Assembly: GCA_037957365.1 (NCBI GenBank)
Contig: JARHVA010003638.1
Coordinates: forward strand, 1,375,001-1,439,000
DNA: 64,000 nt
Direction of reading: 5' to 3'
DNA from: Torreya grandis
Taxonomy: Eukaryota > Streptophyta > Pinopsida > Cupressales > Taxaceae
The notes beneath the pieces were generated by a model that was given only the letters and a program-made list of their open reading frames with translations, searched no databases and had not been told where the DNA came from. This document shows positions 23,111 through 36,229 of the stretch, one piece after another; positions within the stretch are counted from its first letter, which is position 1, and each line of letters starts with the position of its first letter. Position numbers and translations under genes: made by a program.

Positions 23111-24390
23111 AAATTTTCTTGGGTACAGGCTTGGGGAGGTCTTAGCCTAGCTTAAAACTGGTCATGGAGCAATGCCCTTAGTTTCTAGGAAATTTAGGAG
23201 TCTTTTTCATCTTTATCAACACATCTGATCATACAATTTTTATTATTTAAAAAAAAATTATATGGGTTTGTAAAGGAGAAAGTGTAGTTCTAGAATAGGT
23301 TATTTTTTTAATTAGAATCTTATTTATAATTATTACTTAATTTATACATAACATACCTCATTATGGACTATATACATATCGTCACAAATTCCTTTATAAT
23401 TTTTTTAATTTCAATCAAAAGTTTATAAAACTTATATCTCAACAATCGACACATTGTCAACTATGATTTAATTTAATTTTTTTTTCATGAAGTTAAGGTC
23501 AAAAAGTTGTGTTCGTACACTTGTAGTTTCAATTTTCTACTTGTCTTGACTTGTAAGATTATTTAAAAATTATATATATATAATAAAAAATATTTTCAAC
23601 AATACTCTACATTTCACCTATCCATATATGAAGTTTCATACAAAAATCAATCATTTACTCAAAAAAAGTGTGTTCATACACATGCAATCTCCTTATCTTT
23701 TCATTAAAAATGACCAACCTATTGTCATAAATGCATCTATTTTACACACTTTTATCATATGGGTATTGAAAAAATTATATATTTAGAAAATAAATTCAAA
23801 ATTATACAATTAATGTTCTTATGTCATTGTCAAATTACTTTTTAAAATGTCTTTAACATTCTCTCCAAGTTTAACTATTGTTATTTTTAAAAAAAAGTGT
23901 TGCTTTACACCCCACTTTTGTCTCCCATTAGCTTGCATCTACCCCATTATAAGACCTAGCTAGGGTTATTGCCTGATATTATTTTCCTAGAGGCTTTAAA
24001 ACCCTATCCTTTACTATTGTGTGATAAGTGTTCCTTTAGTTAGGTTTAGCGGATCCAATAAACATTAGTGGTAGTCAAAATATGTGTTTGCATCATATCC
24101 TTTTGTAGAGTTCAACTCGTATCAACCACCATAGTTGGAAGGAGAGATATGATATCACACTCCATGAGCTTCAAAATAAGCGAATTTAGAGACTCAGACA
24201 ATCATGTAAATTATCTCTTAGGTCCATTGGATAAGATGAGTCGATAAGATTGTTATGATAGTGTATTTTTCATTTTAGTTGCTTCCTTTTTAGCCTCAAT
24301 AGGTTTTAATTTATAGCTTGGTTTGATATAAAACATGAAAGTGGATGTAATTGGTGTGTTTGTTACATACTTAGTTTTGTTTAATGAAAT
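23111..24390. other. Unassigned AT-rich DNA
   Basis: Nothing coding was recognised. Its right part lies downstream of the minus-strand gag remnant and may contain further decayed retroelement sequence. Confidence 0.4.
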
Positions 24391-24399
24391 AACTTCCAT

Positions 24400-25318
24400 T
24401 TATCTATCACAAATAATATGGCATAAGTCATAAAAATATTTGAACTTATTGAAAATAATAGACTCATGTAAGGGAGCAAGTAAATTTTGCTTTAAAATAT
24501 CTTTAAGCTCTTTATCTACCATTGGATTTATCATTTTGGCCAACATTGTGTTGTACCTAAAGACATTCATTAATAGGCTCATTAATCCCTTGTCTGATCT
24601 TTGTAATTTATGCATATGACATATTTTCTGTAGTGTTGATTAAAAAATGTGATGAAAATTGATCCTTCAAAGGCTTTAATTCTCTTATTGATTGTATTGG
24701 TATAACATAAAACCATCTTAAATCATAGTCCCTTAGATTTCTTGGAAATAATTTGGTCAAAAGTTTATTATTGGAAGCATAATCAAGGGATGTTGTATAG
24801 AAATATCAAATATGTTGCTCAGGATCACCCTTTCCATCATAAAGTGTGAACTTGGGTGTTACAAAACCAATTGGAAAAGGGTTAAAATATATCTTAGGAG
24901 CTATAGTATGTGAATAAATAACATGAGTTGATTTTAATTCATTTTGTTCAATGTTGGTAAATTTAGGGTCCAAATCTTGAATAACTTATAGAATAGTTTG
25001 GACAGTAGACCCATTGGGATTTTGATTTGATATTTGAGGAGTCACTTAAGGAGATGAAAACACCACTTGTGTGGATGTATTCATTGAAATTGGTAATTGT
25101 GTTTAAGTATTAATTATTCCCATAGAAGATTTAGCAAGAGTATTACCATCTAAAGATTCACCATTATTGGATGTGGATGCACTAGCCTTAGCATGTTTAT
25201 TTATTTCTTCTTGTGTAACATACAAGAATACATTAATTAAGTCTTTATTTGTATTTAGATGATTGTTTAAGGCTTTTTTATCTTCCATTTTCAAATGATA
25301 TTTCTTAACATTTTCCAT
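24400..25318 (-). pseudogene. gag: Ty3-gypsy gag remnant (copy 1)
   Basis: On the minus strand, from an ATG at 25,318, broken frames give the order typical of plant gypsy gag: an acidic N-terminal region, then PKFTLYDGKGDPEQHI (the PKFxxYDGxxDPxxH motif), FYTTSLDYASNNKLLTKLFP, DLRWFYVIPIQSIK (W-F/Y-x-x-P-P motif), then MINPMVDKELKDILKQNL (24,400-24,615). Several in-frame stops fall at Q codons. The same order and wording occur in the gag at 58.2-59.9 kb, so both belong to one family. No protease or pol was found to its left. Confidence 0.8.
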
Positions 25319-25446
25319 ATATCATAGATCCAAGTAAAGATGCCAAAATTAATGGAAAATTTTAGATCTACAAATTATTGAAAATAGAAACCCTAGAAGG
25401 CTGAAAACCCTAAGGCAAGCTGTGATTTACATGAGAAGACTCAAAG

Positions 25447-25566
25447 GTTAGGTTCACCAAATATTTAACCATTTTTTAAATAAGGATTAAAATTAAAGTT
25501 GGCAACTTACTCCACCAAATGTCTAACCCTTTTTATAAATAAGGATTAAAATGAAAGAGAGTAGCC
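25447..25566 (-). repeat. Primer-binding-site region, tandemly duplicated
   Basis: Read on the minus strand, TGGTGAACCTAA (25,448-25,459) stands at the expected place 5' of gag and resembles the primer-binding site TGGTGAACCCAT of the gypsy element at 53-61 kb. A ~60-bp segment including it is duplicated (caccaaat...aataaggattaaaat at both 25,455 and 25,513). LTR sequence should follow to the right. Confidence 0.5.
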
Positions 25567-28130
25567 TAATCGATTGAGTGAGCTACTCTAAAATTAGGCC
25601 AATTAATGAATTTAGATTCTATTGATATTCTAGTGAGAGATATTTAATCTAAGCATATGCCACTAAATATATAAATTACATCATTTAATATAATAATAAT
25701 AATATAAAGGAGAAACTATACTTAACTTACACAATGATGCACAAGAAGACGTGTGTAATGAAGGTGTAATATTGTATTATTTGAAGATATTGATTCCATC
25801 CTCAAATTCTAAATATTTGTTTTCTTTCAACTTGTCCACCTATTTTACCCTATGGACACTAGCATCAACATTATTTTCTTGATTTATACATTTATTTTTG
25901 GATTGTAGTATTGACTCTTTTCTAGAAATTCTAATTTAAAATTTTATATATCATTATCACCTTTCATATTATATGTTTAGATTATTCGATAGATTATTAA
26001 TATCATTATTTTTATTAAAACACTAAATCCTCCAATTAGTGTATGCCACATTATAAATCGGGGGTTAGTGGGCTCAAGTGAATTAAAGCTGACCTCAAAT
26101 ACCCCTCTATTAGTAAGCATTGCATACATAACCATATACTCTGAAGAGGGTCTCAGATCGGTTTATTTATCCCCCTTATGTGGTTTGTGTGTGAGTAACT
26201 ATGTATTATGGTATATGTCAGTGCATTTAGTGATCTATCTTGTAACTTGAAAAATATTTCTCATAGGATTTTATTTGACTACTTCAAACCTATAATATGA
26301 CTACTCCTATGATTGATTTTTAAATAGGAAAGAATAGGGAAAAATAACTAAGTTAGGTGATTCATTTTTAGTATTGTAGTGTAATCTTAGGAGTTATTTT
26401 CTAGATACTTTCTAGATAAATAATGAGTGGGATTTAACTTGTATTTATACCACCTCTTTTTAAATGTTTATCACATAAGGGTTAGTTAAAGTAAATAGGT
26501 TGACCTATACATATCGAACTATTTGAAAATTTGAGGCTTTGTGAAGTATGGTCACATGAATTGGATTAGGGGCACTAGCATCGATTCTAGTGTTTAAGTT
26601 TTGAACATAAGTTTCCAAGAAGATAGAATTTTTTTGAAGTTTAATAACTAACAGTGGATGATATATCAGGTTTTGAGCATATTGTGGGTTACATGTGATC
26701 TGGGTGATCATAATAATATGTTTAGACTATAAAATAATAATTTAAGCACATTGAGATGGTTAACATGAGACATTATACTATAACACATGTTAATAATTGA
26801 AGGGTATAGCCATGATCGATATTTTTCAAAGAGTAGATGACTAGTTTGAAATATAAATCTATATTTGAGTATCTACACATTCACATATTGTTTCAAAGTC
26901 TACAATCACAATGGGGTATAATAATATATTTATTCCATAGTTTCTATCTTCATGGACATGGTAGGAGCATGGGTGTACTCCATTCTCTTGTGATCATGTT
27001 ATCAAATACCAATAATTTGCAACTAAATCTACAATCTATTTACAATTGTTGATTTATTTTAGTTTAATAGAGCATGAATTGGAGTTAACTAAGAATTTTG
27101 ACATTATATGTGGGAATATATTAGGATTTCAATGGTTAAAAAGATGGATAGAAACTAATTTTTTGACATTCTTCAATAAGTGACACTTTCACTTCAAAAG
27201 ATCAAATTCATGTTTAGGTTTGATCACTCGAATTTTCTCCAATCATTGGTTAATAAACCATCTTATCCAAGTGATTTATAGGAGGTGCCATTTCTTGAAT
27301 GCTTTAAGGAAGCATCATCAACAAGAAAAGTCACAAAAATCAAAATTTTTATCACACATTCAATTGTATTAATTCAATACTCTCATTTCCATAATTCAAA
27401 TTACTCAAATTCAAGCAATTTTTAATTATAAAATTTAATTTCAAATTAATTTTTGTTAGATTTCAAGTAAAGTTTTAAATTTTCAAATTAAAGTTTTTCA
27501 AAGGAAAAAAGTAACTAGTTCATGCATTTTGCATTGTGTTCTAAATAGTACAGTCCCTTACACAATTGAAGTATGCAACTCAAATATAAAGTGTATCTTA
27601 CACGCTACGGTATGGATTTCCTTTAATCTACTAATTTCATTTCTAGACTGAGGGGTATGTAGTAACGTAAATTTGGTCACAAATACTTGATCATGCCTAT
27701 TTTATCCCTTTTACCATTAATTGACATGTGCACTTAATTAATACTCATTTCACTAATTTGACCTATCTTAAGCACATGAGAAGACCTTCTCTCATCACAA
27801 GGTCATCTAATATCATTTACAAAAATGATATTAATGTTGAAAAAAACTCTATGCTTTTGTCTGTTTTGACTCAAACCCAAAACTTGGCACCTTTCCTAAA
27901 TGGATAAGAATTCCAAATAGTATAATAACACTTACCATTCTTGTCCATATCAATTAATTATGTCCTTACCTAAAAAATAGTCAAAACTTAAAAAGGAAAG
28001 TATCCTTAGGGTCAGCCTAAATACTCATAAACTCTCCAATGGGTCATTTTCTTTCTTCAATCACTATATATCACATTCAATCATTTCATTTCAAAAAAAC
28101 ATGGCAAGACTATTAATTCTATTATAAGAG
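25567..28130. other. Unassigned AT-rich DNA, probably partly LTR
   Basis: By position the left part should be the 5' LTR of the minus-strand gypsy gag remnant, but no matching second LTR was identified. Open frames at 26,068-26,250, 26,505-26,711 and 26,837-27,052 show no recognisable motif. Confidence 0.4.
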
Positions 28131-28440
28131 CTTGCCTACACAAGTTAACATTGAATAAAATGTCCTTATTCTTCCCAAATTAGTTTTCAAGCACTTGAAA
28201 TAGTCATGAGCTAAATAAAAGTTTAGTTTTATGCATCTTTATCCAATAATGATCAAGTATTTGAGCTAATTATAGATGCATTCATATATTTAAAGGAGCA
28301 CAATTACACAAAGCACTTATGTTAGAGAACTACATGAAGGTTTGATCCCTCTTTAGAGTATTGGTATGTAGGTAACAATTAGCATAGTGGGTTGTTGAGG
28401 TCTATCACAACTCTAACCACTTAACTTTTTACTTATTCAC
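28130..28440 (-). repeat. LTR-like direct repeat, left copy (element F)
   Basis: Aligns with 49,310-49,620 in the same orientation over about 300 bp with moderate divergence. The true LTR is probably longer on the left. Confidence 0.65.
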
Positions 28441-29149
28441 ATTTATTTATCTCATTATGGCACAAATATAGGGTTTTTAACTTCAATAAGCCATATGATC
28501 ATGTATCCACATAGTTTCTAAAGATAAAATCAACATAAGAAGACTTAATTTCCACTATCACAACTAATTTTTCTATAATTTCAAGGTTTATACAAAAGGA
28601 TAAAACTGACTAACATTTATAATAGTGACTACCACTGCTATCATACTTGGCATTCTTATCATTAGGTCACTCAGGATCATCTTTTATAAAGTTTTAGGTT
28701 TCTTGTATTATTTATGTTAAATTATTTTTTCCTATGGAGTTGCCTAATGAATCAAAAAGCTAAGTAAATCTCTCTTTAATTTTTTGTTAAGGACTGTATT
28801 CATAGTACCTGGTACTATTATATTCCATTAATCTAATTATGGATTAATTCATTGTATTAATTCAAAATAGATAAAATAGTGGCATTAATTGATTGATTAA
28901 ATTTCACATACTATCTAAGTATTATGTATCATTTTGATCTCATATGATTTAATATTTATTTCACATACCCATAGGTATATATAAAGGAAGATATTATTCC
29001 ACATATAAATGGGTATATATGATGGTCAATCATAATGAAAGGTTTTTAATATAAGTTTAATGATATATAGAAATGGAAAAATATTGGTGTAATAAATAAA
29101 CAATCCATCTCCCACATACAATTTTACACAAAATGGATGGAAATGCCCC

Positions 29150-29910
29150 AAGATTTTTATGCTTGATACACAACTTATTTGTTGCAAGAACTATGCTACA
29201 TGGAAAACTAAGGTGAAGACTCTCCTGTAATTTGAAGATGTTTTGTTAGTTGTTAATAACACTTTCATCCAACATGCCTTAGATGATGATCAGTAGCACA
29301 AGTTTGACAAAATAAACTAGAAGGTGAAGTTGATCATTATGTTATGGGTATTCAAAAAGGTCCAAATTCATATCTAAGATGATACTAAAGCTAAAATATT
29401 CCTTAAAAAAACTTAGTACTATCTATGAGGCTAAGCACTAGAACAATATCCTTCATCTACAAAGTAAACTTCACTATCTCAAGTTGAAGATAGTTGATAA
29501 AGTTTAATATTTTTTCATCATATTAAAACACTACATGTATCACTATTAAAATTGGGTGAGAAAGTGTTAGATGAATCCCTATTATCCATCATTTTAAGAG
29601 TTATTCCACCATCCTATAAGATATTTGTTACATCTCTCAATATATTAGAGACTAAAACAATTATGAAAAATTGGTTAATATTTTGAAACAAGAATCCATG
29701 CACACAATAGAATACCATGCACTTGCATCACATTAAAAAAGGTAAAATGCCCATGAATCCGTAAAAACACTCCATTAAGTAGGAAAATTGACCAAAAAAT
29801 AAGGGAAGAATTTTTTTTTCTATGAATATCTATCACATATATGGGAAAATAGGCCATGAAATGAAGGATTTTTGGTACAATACATTTATAAAAGAATAAT
29901 CTATTAATAG
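29150..29910 (+). pseudogene. gag: Copia gag remnant (element C)
   Basis: Frames broken by stops and shifts contain NYATWKTKVKTLLQFED (the YxxWxxxMxxLL start of Copia gag), KIFVTSLNILETKTI near the end of the capsid-like region, and a zinc-knuckle remnant HIYGKIGHEMKDFW near 29,837-29,880, where the pattern C-x2-C-x4-H-x4-C has lost its cysteines. An apparent internal indel separates the two halves. Confidence 0.8.
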
Positions 29911-30084
29911 GAATCCTACCCCCTATCAAAATCTACAAGGAAAGAAATAAAAGCCATAGTTTACATGTAGTTGGAAGAAGAACATTCCCCATAAGAACAT
30001 GGAAACAAAGTTGAAGAAAATGATTCTTCATATGAGGATTTTGTCTTTACTCCATAGAAAAATGAGATAATTCCTCCAAATACT

Positions 30085-30380
30085 ATCTAGTAGATGGATT
30101 TTAGTGCCACAAGGAACATGTTTAAATAGAAGGTAGTTCACCACTTTTAACCATTTTGTGTATAATGGTAATGCATCTCTATGGAATGACTCATCATATA
30201 GTGTCCAAGATTGTTTTGATATTTATTTATCTCCTAGAAGTCATACATGTAAAATCACAAGAGTCATGTATGTATCAATAATAACAAATAACATGTTGTC
30301 TACAATTCAATTTCTCAATCACAACCTAAAGGTTGAATTTGATCATAAATATGGAAAAACAATTATCTCATTATAAACAT
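30085..30380 (+). pseudogene. pol: Copia aspartic protease remnant (element C)
   Basis: A broken WxMDFSATRNMF stands where Copia protease has W-x-L/M-D-S-G-A-T-x-H-M, followed by an open stretch (30,158-30,376) reading GNASLWNDSSYSV, ITRVMYVSIITNNMLSTIQF and NHNLKVEFDHKYGKTI, which matches the conserved second half (VLYVPxxxxNLLSVxQL). The catalytic DSG is altered to DFS. Confidence 0.85.
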
Positions 30381-30489
30381 GTTTATAAGGTTAAAATTAT
30401 TACATGAGATTATAGTGTAGGATAAATATGCTAGATTAATGGTGTCCATAATGAAAATCAATAAATTGTTGTAAAAGTAACTAACTTGT

Positions 30490-30650
30490 AATTTTTTTGC
30501 ATATAATATATGGACACTTGAGTTTTGGTTATCTAGTTACATTAAGTAGGCATAACATGATGAAAGGCCTTCTATCAATAAAGAATAATGTTGATGCATG
30601 TTCCAATTTTATAGTTTGAAAATAACACAAATATCCATATAGCACAACTA
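30490..30650 (+). pseudogene. pol: Copia GAG-pre-integrase remnant (element C), cut by element D
   Basis: YGHLSFGYLVTLSRHNMMKG then LLSIKNNVDACSNF and KYPYSTTTY follow the pre-integrase pattern (WHRRxGHL...MVxGLPSI...CxxCxxGKQHxxPF). The first codons of the integrase core that should follow are found at 41,264, past the inserted element. Confidence 0.8.
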
Positions 30651-30655
30651 CATAT

Positions 30656-32355
30656 TGTTCATACAGTCAAAGTTATTAATCTCCAAAGTTGACTGTGTGT
30701 TTGACCATGTTCTATAAGTGACCCAAAAAGGATAATTAAGTTATTATTAATCATATTTTGATATTTTAAGATGATATAACTATTTGAGAGTGTTTTAAAC
30801 TCCATGAATACTATCTATGTGTATTTTTTAGGTTTTACCAATCCATCTTCAGTGTGAACAATTGCCTAGAAGTTGACTATGTTTGTTGAATGCACTGGCA
30901 GATTGAGTAACCATGTTGCAAGAGTGAGTTGAAGGTGTTATGAGTAGAATTAAAGAAAAAATTGAGCATGGAGATGTTATACAAATCTATAATACTTTTA
31001 AGAAGGAAATTTTTGTCATGATATGCCCCTAATCAGATATGGAGAGTCAAAATAGCTTAACTATATTTTGACTGTGCTTGACCATTTTGAGTAGTCCTTT
31101 TGAGAGAGTTGATTTGAGTGCTTAGAGCCTATGTTATAATGTCTAAGGTACTTGGAGATGTTGAAAACGTCTTGAAGTTTCACCTATGTGATCTAATCAT
31201 ATGGCTATGTGAAATATTTGAGTAGTTGCTTTAGAATTTTGAGACTATATTTTTTATGTTTAAAGGCCTAAAGAGCAAGGAGACCTAATTGGTAGGTTCA
31301 AGTGTTGAGATGGTGTTCCAAGTAGAATGGAACCATGTGGGAGTAATAAAGGGGATATTTGAGATAGGTTTTATGTGTATGAAGCATTGGTAAAGAATGA
31401 AGGTGATCCAAGTAATCTCACATGTAACATGTGAGTATGAAGGCCTAATTATTTTAGGTCTCACTAAGACCTAATGGTGGTTTGAGGATAATGAGGTATT
31501 GGATGACCTATGAAGAGTGTGGTTCTCACATGTAACATGTGTATTTACTTATGTTAAGTATTTTTCAAATATTTAAAGCATTTTGACTGACCAAGATGGG
31601 TTAAAGGAAGAGAGTGCTATAAGTACAAGGTCTATTTTGGACTAATTATGCTAGTTGTGTGTGTGCAGATTCAAGTGAAGAAGAGAAACTTTGAAAGAGA
31701 AGGTGCATATCATTTAGGACCATAAAAGTGTGAAAAATATCAAACATGTTTATCTGATCAAGATTATGCACTAGGATACATAGGTCATTGGACCTAATGA
31801 TCCTAGAAGAGGCATTTTGAGCAAGTCAGCCCTGGAGGTAGCTTAAGAGAGATTGGAGGTGAAGAGTGCAGACAAAGGTGATCATCATCAGTTGAAGAGT
31901 AGTAACAATTTTTCAAGGTGATATATTTATGTAGTTGAGTGGATTATTTACTTCTTAGGGGGTTGGTTCCTCCTTGTAAGGTAAATCTTACTAAAGGTCT
32001 AGTTGTTGTGGGTGCTCAAATAGACAGGGGTAGTATCTCCTTGTGGGATTGATGTCTCACTAAAATAAGGGATGGGTGTTCCTTGATCAGTTAGTGCTGG
32101 TCTAAATTTTGGATCTTATTTTATATGACTGTAGTCCATCTTGAAGGGTTTAGTGGGTTTTATCCCCCAAGAGGGTTTCCCACATATATGATGTGTTCAT
32201 GTGATGTATGCTCTTATGTATATTTTAGATGTATGTGATTTCATGTTTATGTTACTTGATCAAGTTGATGTATACTAAATGTTAAGTGTTGGGAATTAAA
32301 TTAGATTATCTTGCATCACTAATTCACCCCCCTCTTAGTGATTGTACCTCTAATA
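30656..32355 (+). repeat. 5' LTR of element D
   Basis: 1,700 bp, aligned along its length with 36,230-37,755 plus 41,081-41,258. Both copies keep a TATA-like gagagtgctataagtacaagg (near 31,610 and 37,190) and end in cacccccctct(t/c)agtgattgta. Divergence is considerable, indicating an old insertion. Confidence 0.92.
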
Positions 32356-32357
32356 AT

Positions 32358-32369
32358 TAGTATTAGAGC
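32358..32369 (+). other. Primer-binding site of element D
   Basis: TAGTATTAGAGC begins two bases after the LTR. Relative to TGGTATCAGAGC, complementary to the 3' end of initiator methionine tRNA, it shows one G-to-A and one C-to-T change. Confidence 0.85.
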
Positions 32370-32419
32370 ATGACCTTCTATGCAAGTTTAACCACTTGAA
32401 GGTGATCCAAGGTACAAAA

Positions 32420-33866
32420 ATGGCTAAGCAGTTGAGGAAATAAAATCTTGAGTTGAGATCAATGGTCAAAAGTCTTGAAGAACATATTAGTCATATTGAT
32501 ACTAGGAAGAGTAGTTTTAATTCCAAGGATGATGAACATGAGATGAGGCCTGAGGAGTTTAATGAATATTTCATGAAACATAGTGAAAAGATAAGTCATA
32601 TTCAAACCAAGTTTGAGAGATTAAGTGAAATAGTTAAAGAAGACAAGATGACCATGCAGGATCTTAAGGATCAATTAAGGGTTACAAAGACTAATTTGAG
32701 TTCAAAAGAGGAAGAATACAAACATCTCAAAACTTAATTATAAGAGATAAATGCCAAGTTGAGTTCAAAGTAAGGTGAGCATGATGAGTTGAAGTCCAAT
32801 CTTTATTCTATAAATATTATTGAAGAGAAAACATGTATATTGAAGGATGAAATGTCTAAATAATCTAAGAGTAATAAGGAGACTATACAAATTCTCAAAT
32901 TTAGTTAAAGGCTATAAGTTCAAGTATGAGAGCTAAAGAGGATGAGAACATTCAATTGAAGAGCAAACTAGATTCATTGAAGGATGAGCATGAGCAATTT
33001 ATTGTCAAGTTAAACAAGATTGAGAAAGAGAAAAAAAGGTCAAGTCAAGACAAGAAGGATGCAAACATCAATATCAATAAGAAAATATCCATCAGGTATC
33101 CAAATGCCATGAAGTCTGAAATATATTTTAATGGTTGTTATGTTTGTCATAAGTTTGGTCATAAGGAAAGAAACTATATAAGGAAGATCAAATGGTCAAC
33201 TAGAGGTATGGATAATGTAGTATGTGATAATTATCATGACATGGGACATATTGCTAGATCCTACCCCAGAATGCATGGGAAAAGACTAACCTAGGTATGG
33301 AGACATAAGACAATTAAGCTTGAGAATAATGATCCTAAGAGAAAATATGGTATGTTTACTAAGATTCATAATATTCATCAAGTATAAGGTATGGATGATT
33401 TTATTTGTTTTTGTTCTCATCAAGTTGGTCATATTGTAAGATATTGTAAAAGCAAGCTCTCAAGTCATAAGAAGGTGCATGGATATCCTAGTGTGCTCAA
33501 GAAAGGTTAATCTTTGGTATGGAGTCCTAAGGAAGTGAAGACCAAGAAAACTAATTTAATTGGGTTGAAAGATCAAGGTGAAATTCCTGATAAAGCAAAA
33601 GAGGAATCATATATAAAGAAGGTTTAGGAATGCCAAGAGAATGTGTCATCGATTCAGATAGAAAGGAGAATCAAAATTCAGTTCAAGTTGGGCTCAAAGA
33701 AAATACCAAGGTACTATTTGAGGCTAGTTCTGAGGTGTGTATGGATATAAGTAAATGTCCTACTATTATTGAGCATGTTTCATGCGAAGAACATCAGTTG
33801 TCAATGCCTAGTGATGAGGTTATTTCTTTAGATGAAAAAGTATGTCATGAATATTTGTTGTCTTGA
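32420..33866 (+). pseudogene. gag: Coiled-coil gag with zinc knuckles (element D), decayed
   Basis: Starts at an ATG at 32,420 (MAKQLRK, then a stop). The main frame continues 32,453-32,737 and after a frameshift 32,926-33,294. The N-terminal ~280 residues are K/E/L-rich with heptad character (RSMVKSLEEHISHIDTRKSS; KSKLDSLKDEHEQFIVKLNK), predicting coiled coil. Three degenerate zinc knuckles follow: CYVCHKFGHKERNY (final Cys to Tyr), CDNYHDMGHIARSY (two Cys to Tyr) and CFCSHQVGHIVRYC. All four Cys-to-Tyr or in-frame stop changes checked are G-to-A or C-to-T. A further open stretch at 33,630-33,866 is hydrophilic with no motif. Gag would build the virus-like particle; this copy cannot. Confidence 0.8.
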
Positions 33867-34689
33867 TATATTGTCAATTCTTTCTTAAATTAAAAGGAGA
33901 ATATTGTAGTGGATGATCAAGTTACTTCTTTTAAGCCTAAGAAAAAGAAAAAGAACTATCAGTATTAGATGACCAAGGAGGAGGAGGAATATGAGGAGTT
34001 GTGGGCAATTCCTAGTTTCACATTGTTATAGGACATTGTGGGTTAGGGTATCTCTATCTAGGATTCAAGGAGACAATTGAAAGCAAGAGGGAGCATGGTG
34101 GATACTAGTTGAGCTATGGTTGATGTTGATGGTCTAGTTGGTCAATATGGTGAAGAATGAAGTTGTGTATGTAAGGTCTACAAGTAGGAAATGGAAGTTT
34201 CTAGGTATCTGATCAAGGATGATGTGCTATCAATATATTCTATTACATAAAAAGGTATATTGATCTTGTTCAAATGTGCTCAAGGTGTGTTTAGGGTTTT
34301 TTGTCCTAAAGGTAAGATTTTTTCAATTGCTTAAATTGATTGATCAAATATTGGAGACTGAAGACAAGATTGATATGGAGTATGAGGAGAATGTGATATC
34401 ATATCTTTGATATCATGAATAAGGGATTAGAGTTATATAGATTACAAGTTGTGTATGCAATAAATTAAGGTGGAACTAACTTAGTTATCTTGAATGGATT
34501 AAATAAGGTGTGCATGATGTGAGGGGAAGCATATGTGAAGATGCTTCAGTCATGATAAAAGTGTGAAGATTTATGTTACACTTGTGTATTCAAGAAGATT
34601 GATATGATGACTTGATCAAACCAAGTCATATGTTTTGACAAGGTATTGAATCTTAATGCATGAGAAAATAAAGATTGTGAGTTCTGTAG

Positions 34690-35080
34690 GTAGACAAGTC
34701 CAAAGATTAGAAAAGCCAAAGTTTATATTGGTGTATGTCAAAGAACAAATGACATGAGATGGAGCTTGATGTTAGGGGGAGATTTCTAAGATCTATAAGT
34801 AGTTTATCAAGTCCAAGGATCAGAGAAGTCTAAGTTTAGATTGGTGCATATCAAAGGGGGAATAATTGATTTATATGTTTAAAAGTATGTAAGTATCATA
34901 AGCATCTTAAATAGTATTTGAATGCATACACGGGGTTAAAAAATGATTATTGGCATGTTAAGGAAGAGACCCTTTATCATTAATGTTAAAGGGGGAGAAA
35001 GATCAAAATGAAGAAGTTTAAATGAGTAAGAAGTCATTCTGAGGGTGTTTTTCCTTTAATGACAAAGGGGGAGATTATTT
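34690..35080 (+). repeat. Multiple polypurine tracts and tandem duplication (element D)
   Basis: Four AAGGGGGA-type tracts occur at 34,774-34,783, 34,853-34,862, 34,988-35,000 and 35,064-35,074. The first two sit in an approximately 115-bp duplication (caagtccaaagattagaaaa... / caagtccaaggatcagagaa...). Multiple polypurine tracts upstream of the 3' LTR are a known Sirevirus hallmark. Confidence 0.75.
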
Positions 35081-36229
35081 AGCATGGTCATTGATGTCAA
35101 AGAGAGCATGATTCATAGTGCATTAATGACAAAATGATCAAATTGATGATTTGGATAATGTTTACCTAGTTAAGTAATTAATAGATGATATTGATGGTAT
35201 GGTCATGTTACATAGACCTTACGAGATGTTATGAGTTCTTAGAATGCTTATGGAAGTGAACATAATTCATTATAATAGTCATATAAATATCTAAGCTTCA
35301 GTAGTCATCTTGAAAAATAAATTTGAGAGAGTAGATTGATGACGTCATATTTCACATGTGTGAAGGTTTTAAGAGCAGCTTGTTATATGGATGGATTCCC
35401 CTATGTGAGGTAATCTTATGGTTCAAATTTTAGGTCTGGATATGGAGGGTATAAAAATTTATTAAGGTGCAAATTTGGCTTCTCAGACAGATTTTATGAA
35501 GTTCCCATACTTTACCAAATTTATGATATTGATGATCTACGATGAGAATTTAATTGGATCATAGATCTAATAAAAAACATTTAATCTAATCATATACAGA
35601 TCAAATAAAATATTTCAAAGTCAAATATTCAATATTTCATGTGCTAGTGACATGTGTCATAATCATATAGTTTGAGTAGTAGTTCTAACAGTGAGCATGG
35701 AACCTATCAGATAGAGATCAACAACAAGCGCGTGATTGTGCAGATTATGATCCAACATAGTATATTGAATTAAATAGTCAAGATTGAAAATGGGTTTCCA
35801 AGTAACATAATTTCATTAGATTCAAATAGTTAATGTGATCAGAAGGCATGTAGAGCTACCAAGTGGTAGAAGTTCATTAGTGACTAGCTACAGGGTGCAC
35901 AAAGGCATGCAGTGCTATTAAGTGGCATGATCATGGTAGTGCTGATTTAAGATCAATGGTGAGTGATGTGAGGTAAAGAATAGGATAATACCAAGGAGTT
36001 AAATAAATCACATTTGTTCAAATTTTTTAGGGATCATGAGATGATGTCAAAGTGTCTAATGTTTAGCATTAACACAATAACTATTAGAATTTGAATATTC
36101 AAATTAATGAGGGAAAACTACTATGTTGTTTGAGCTATATATTTTGATTTAGGATGAATTTATTGATGCAATAAAAAGAAAAGTTGTAAAGTAATTTAAG
36201 GCACATCAATATAATCTAGTTATAAGGTT
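35081..36229. other. Non-coding 3' internal region of element D
   Basis: No open frame or domain was recognised between the last polypurine tract and the 3' LTR. Pol sequence would normally lie upstream of this; none is present. Confidence 0.6.

Noticed and set aside
28780..29095. TGTTAAGGACTG... as the 5' LTR of Copia element C
   Set aside because: Position fits but it does not align convincingly with the candidate 3' LTR at 45,010.
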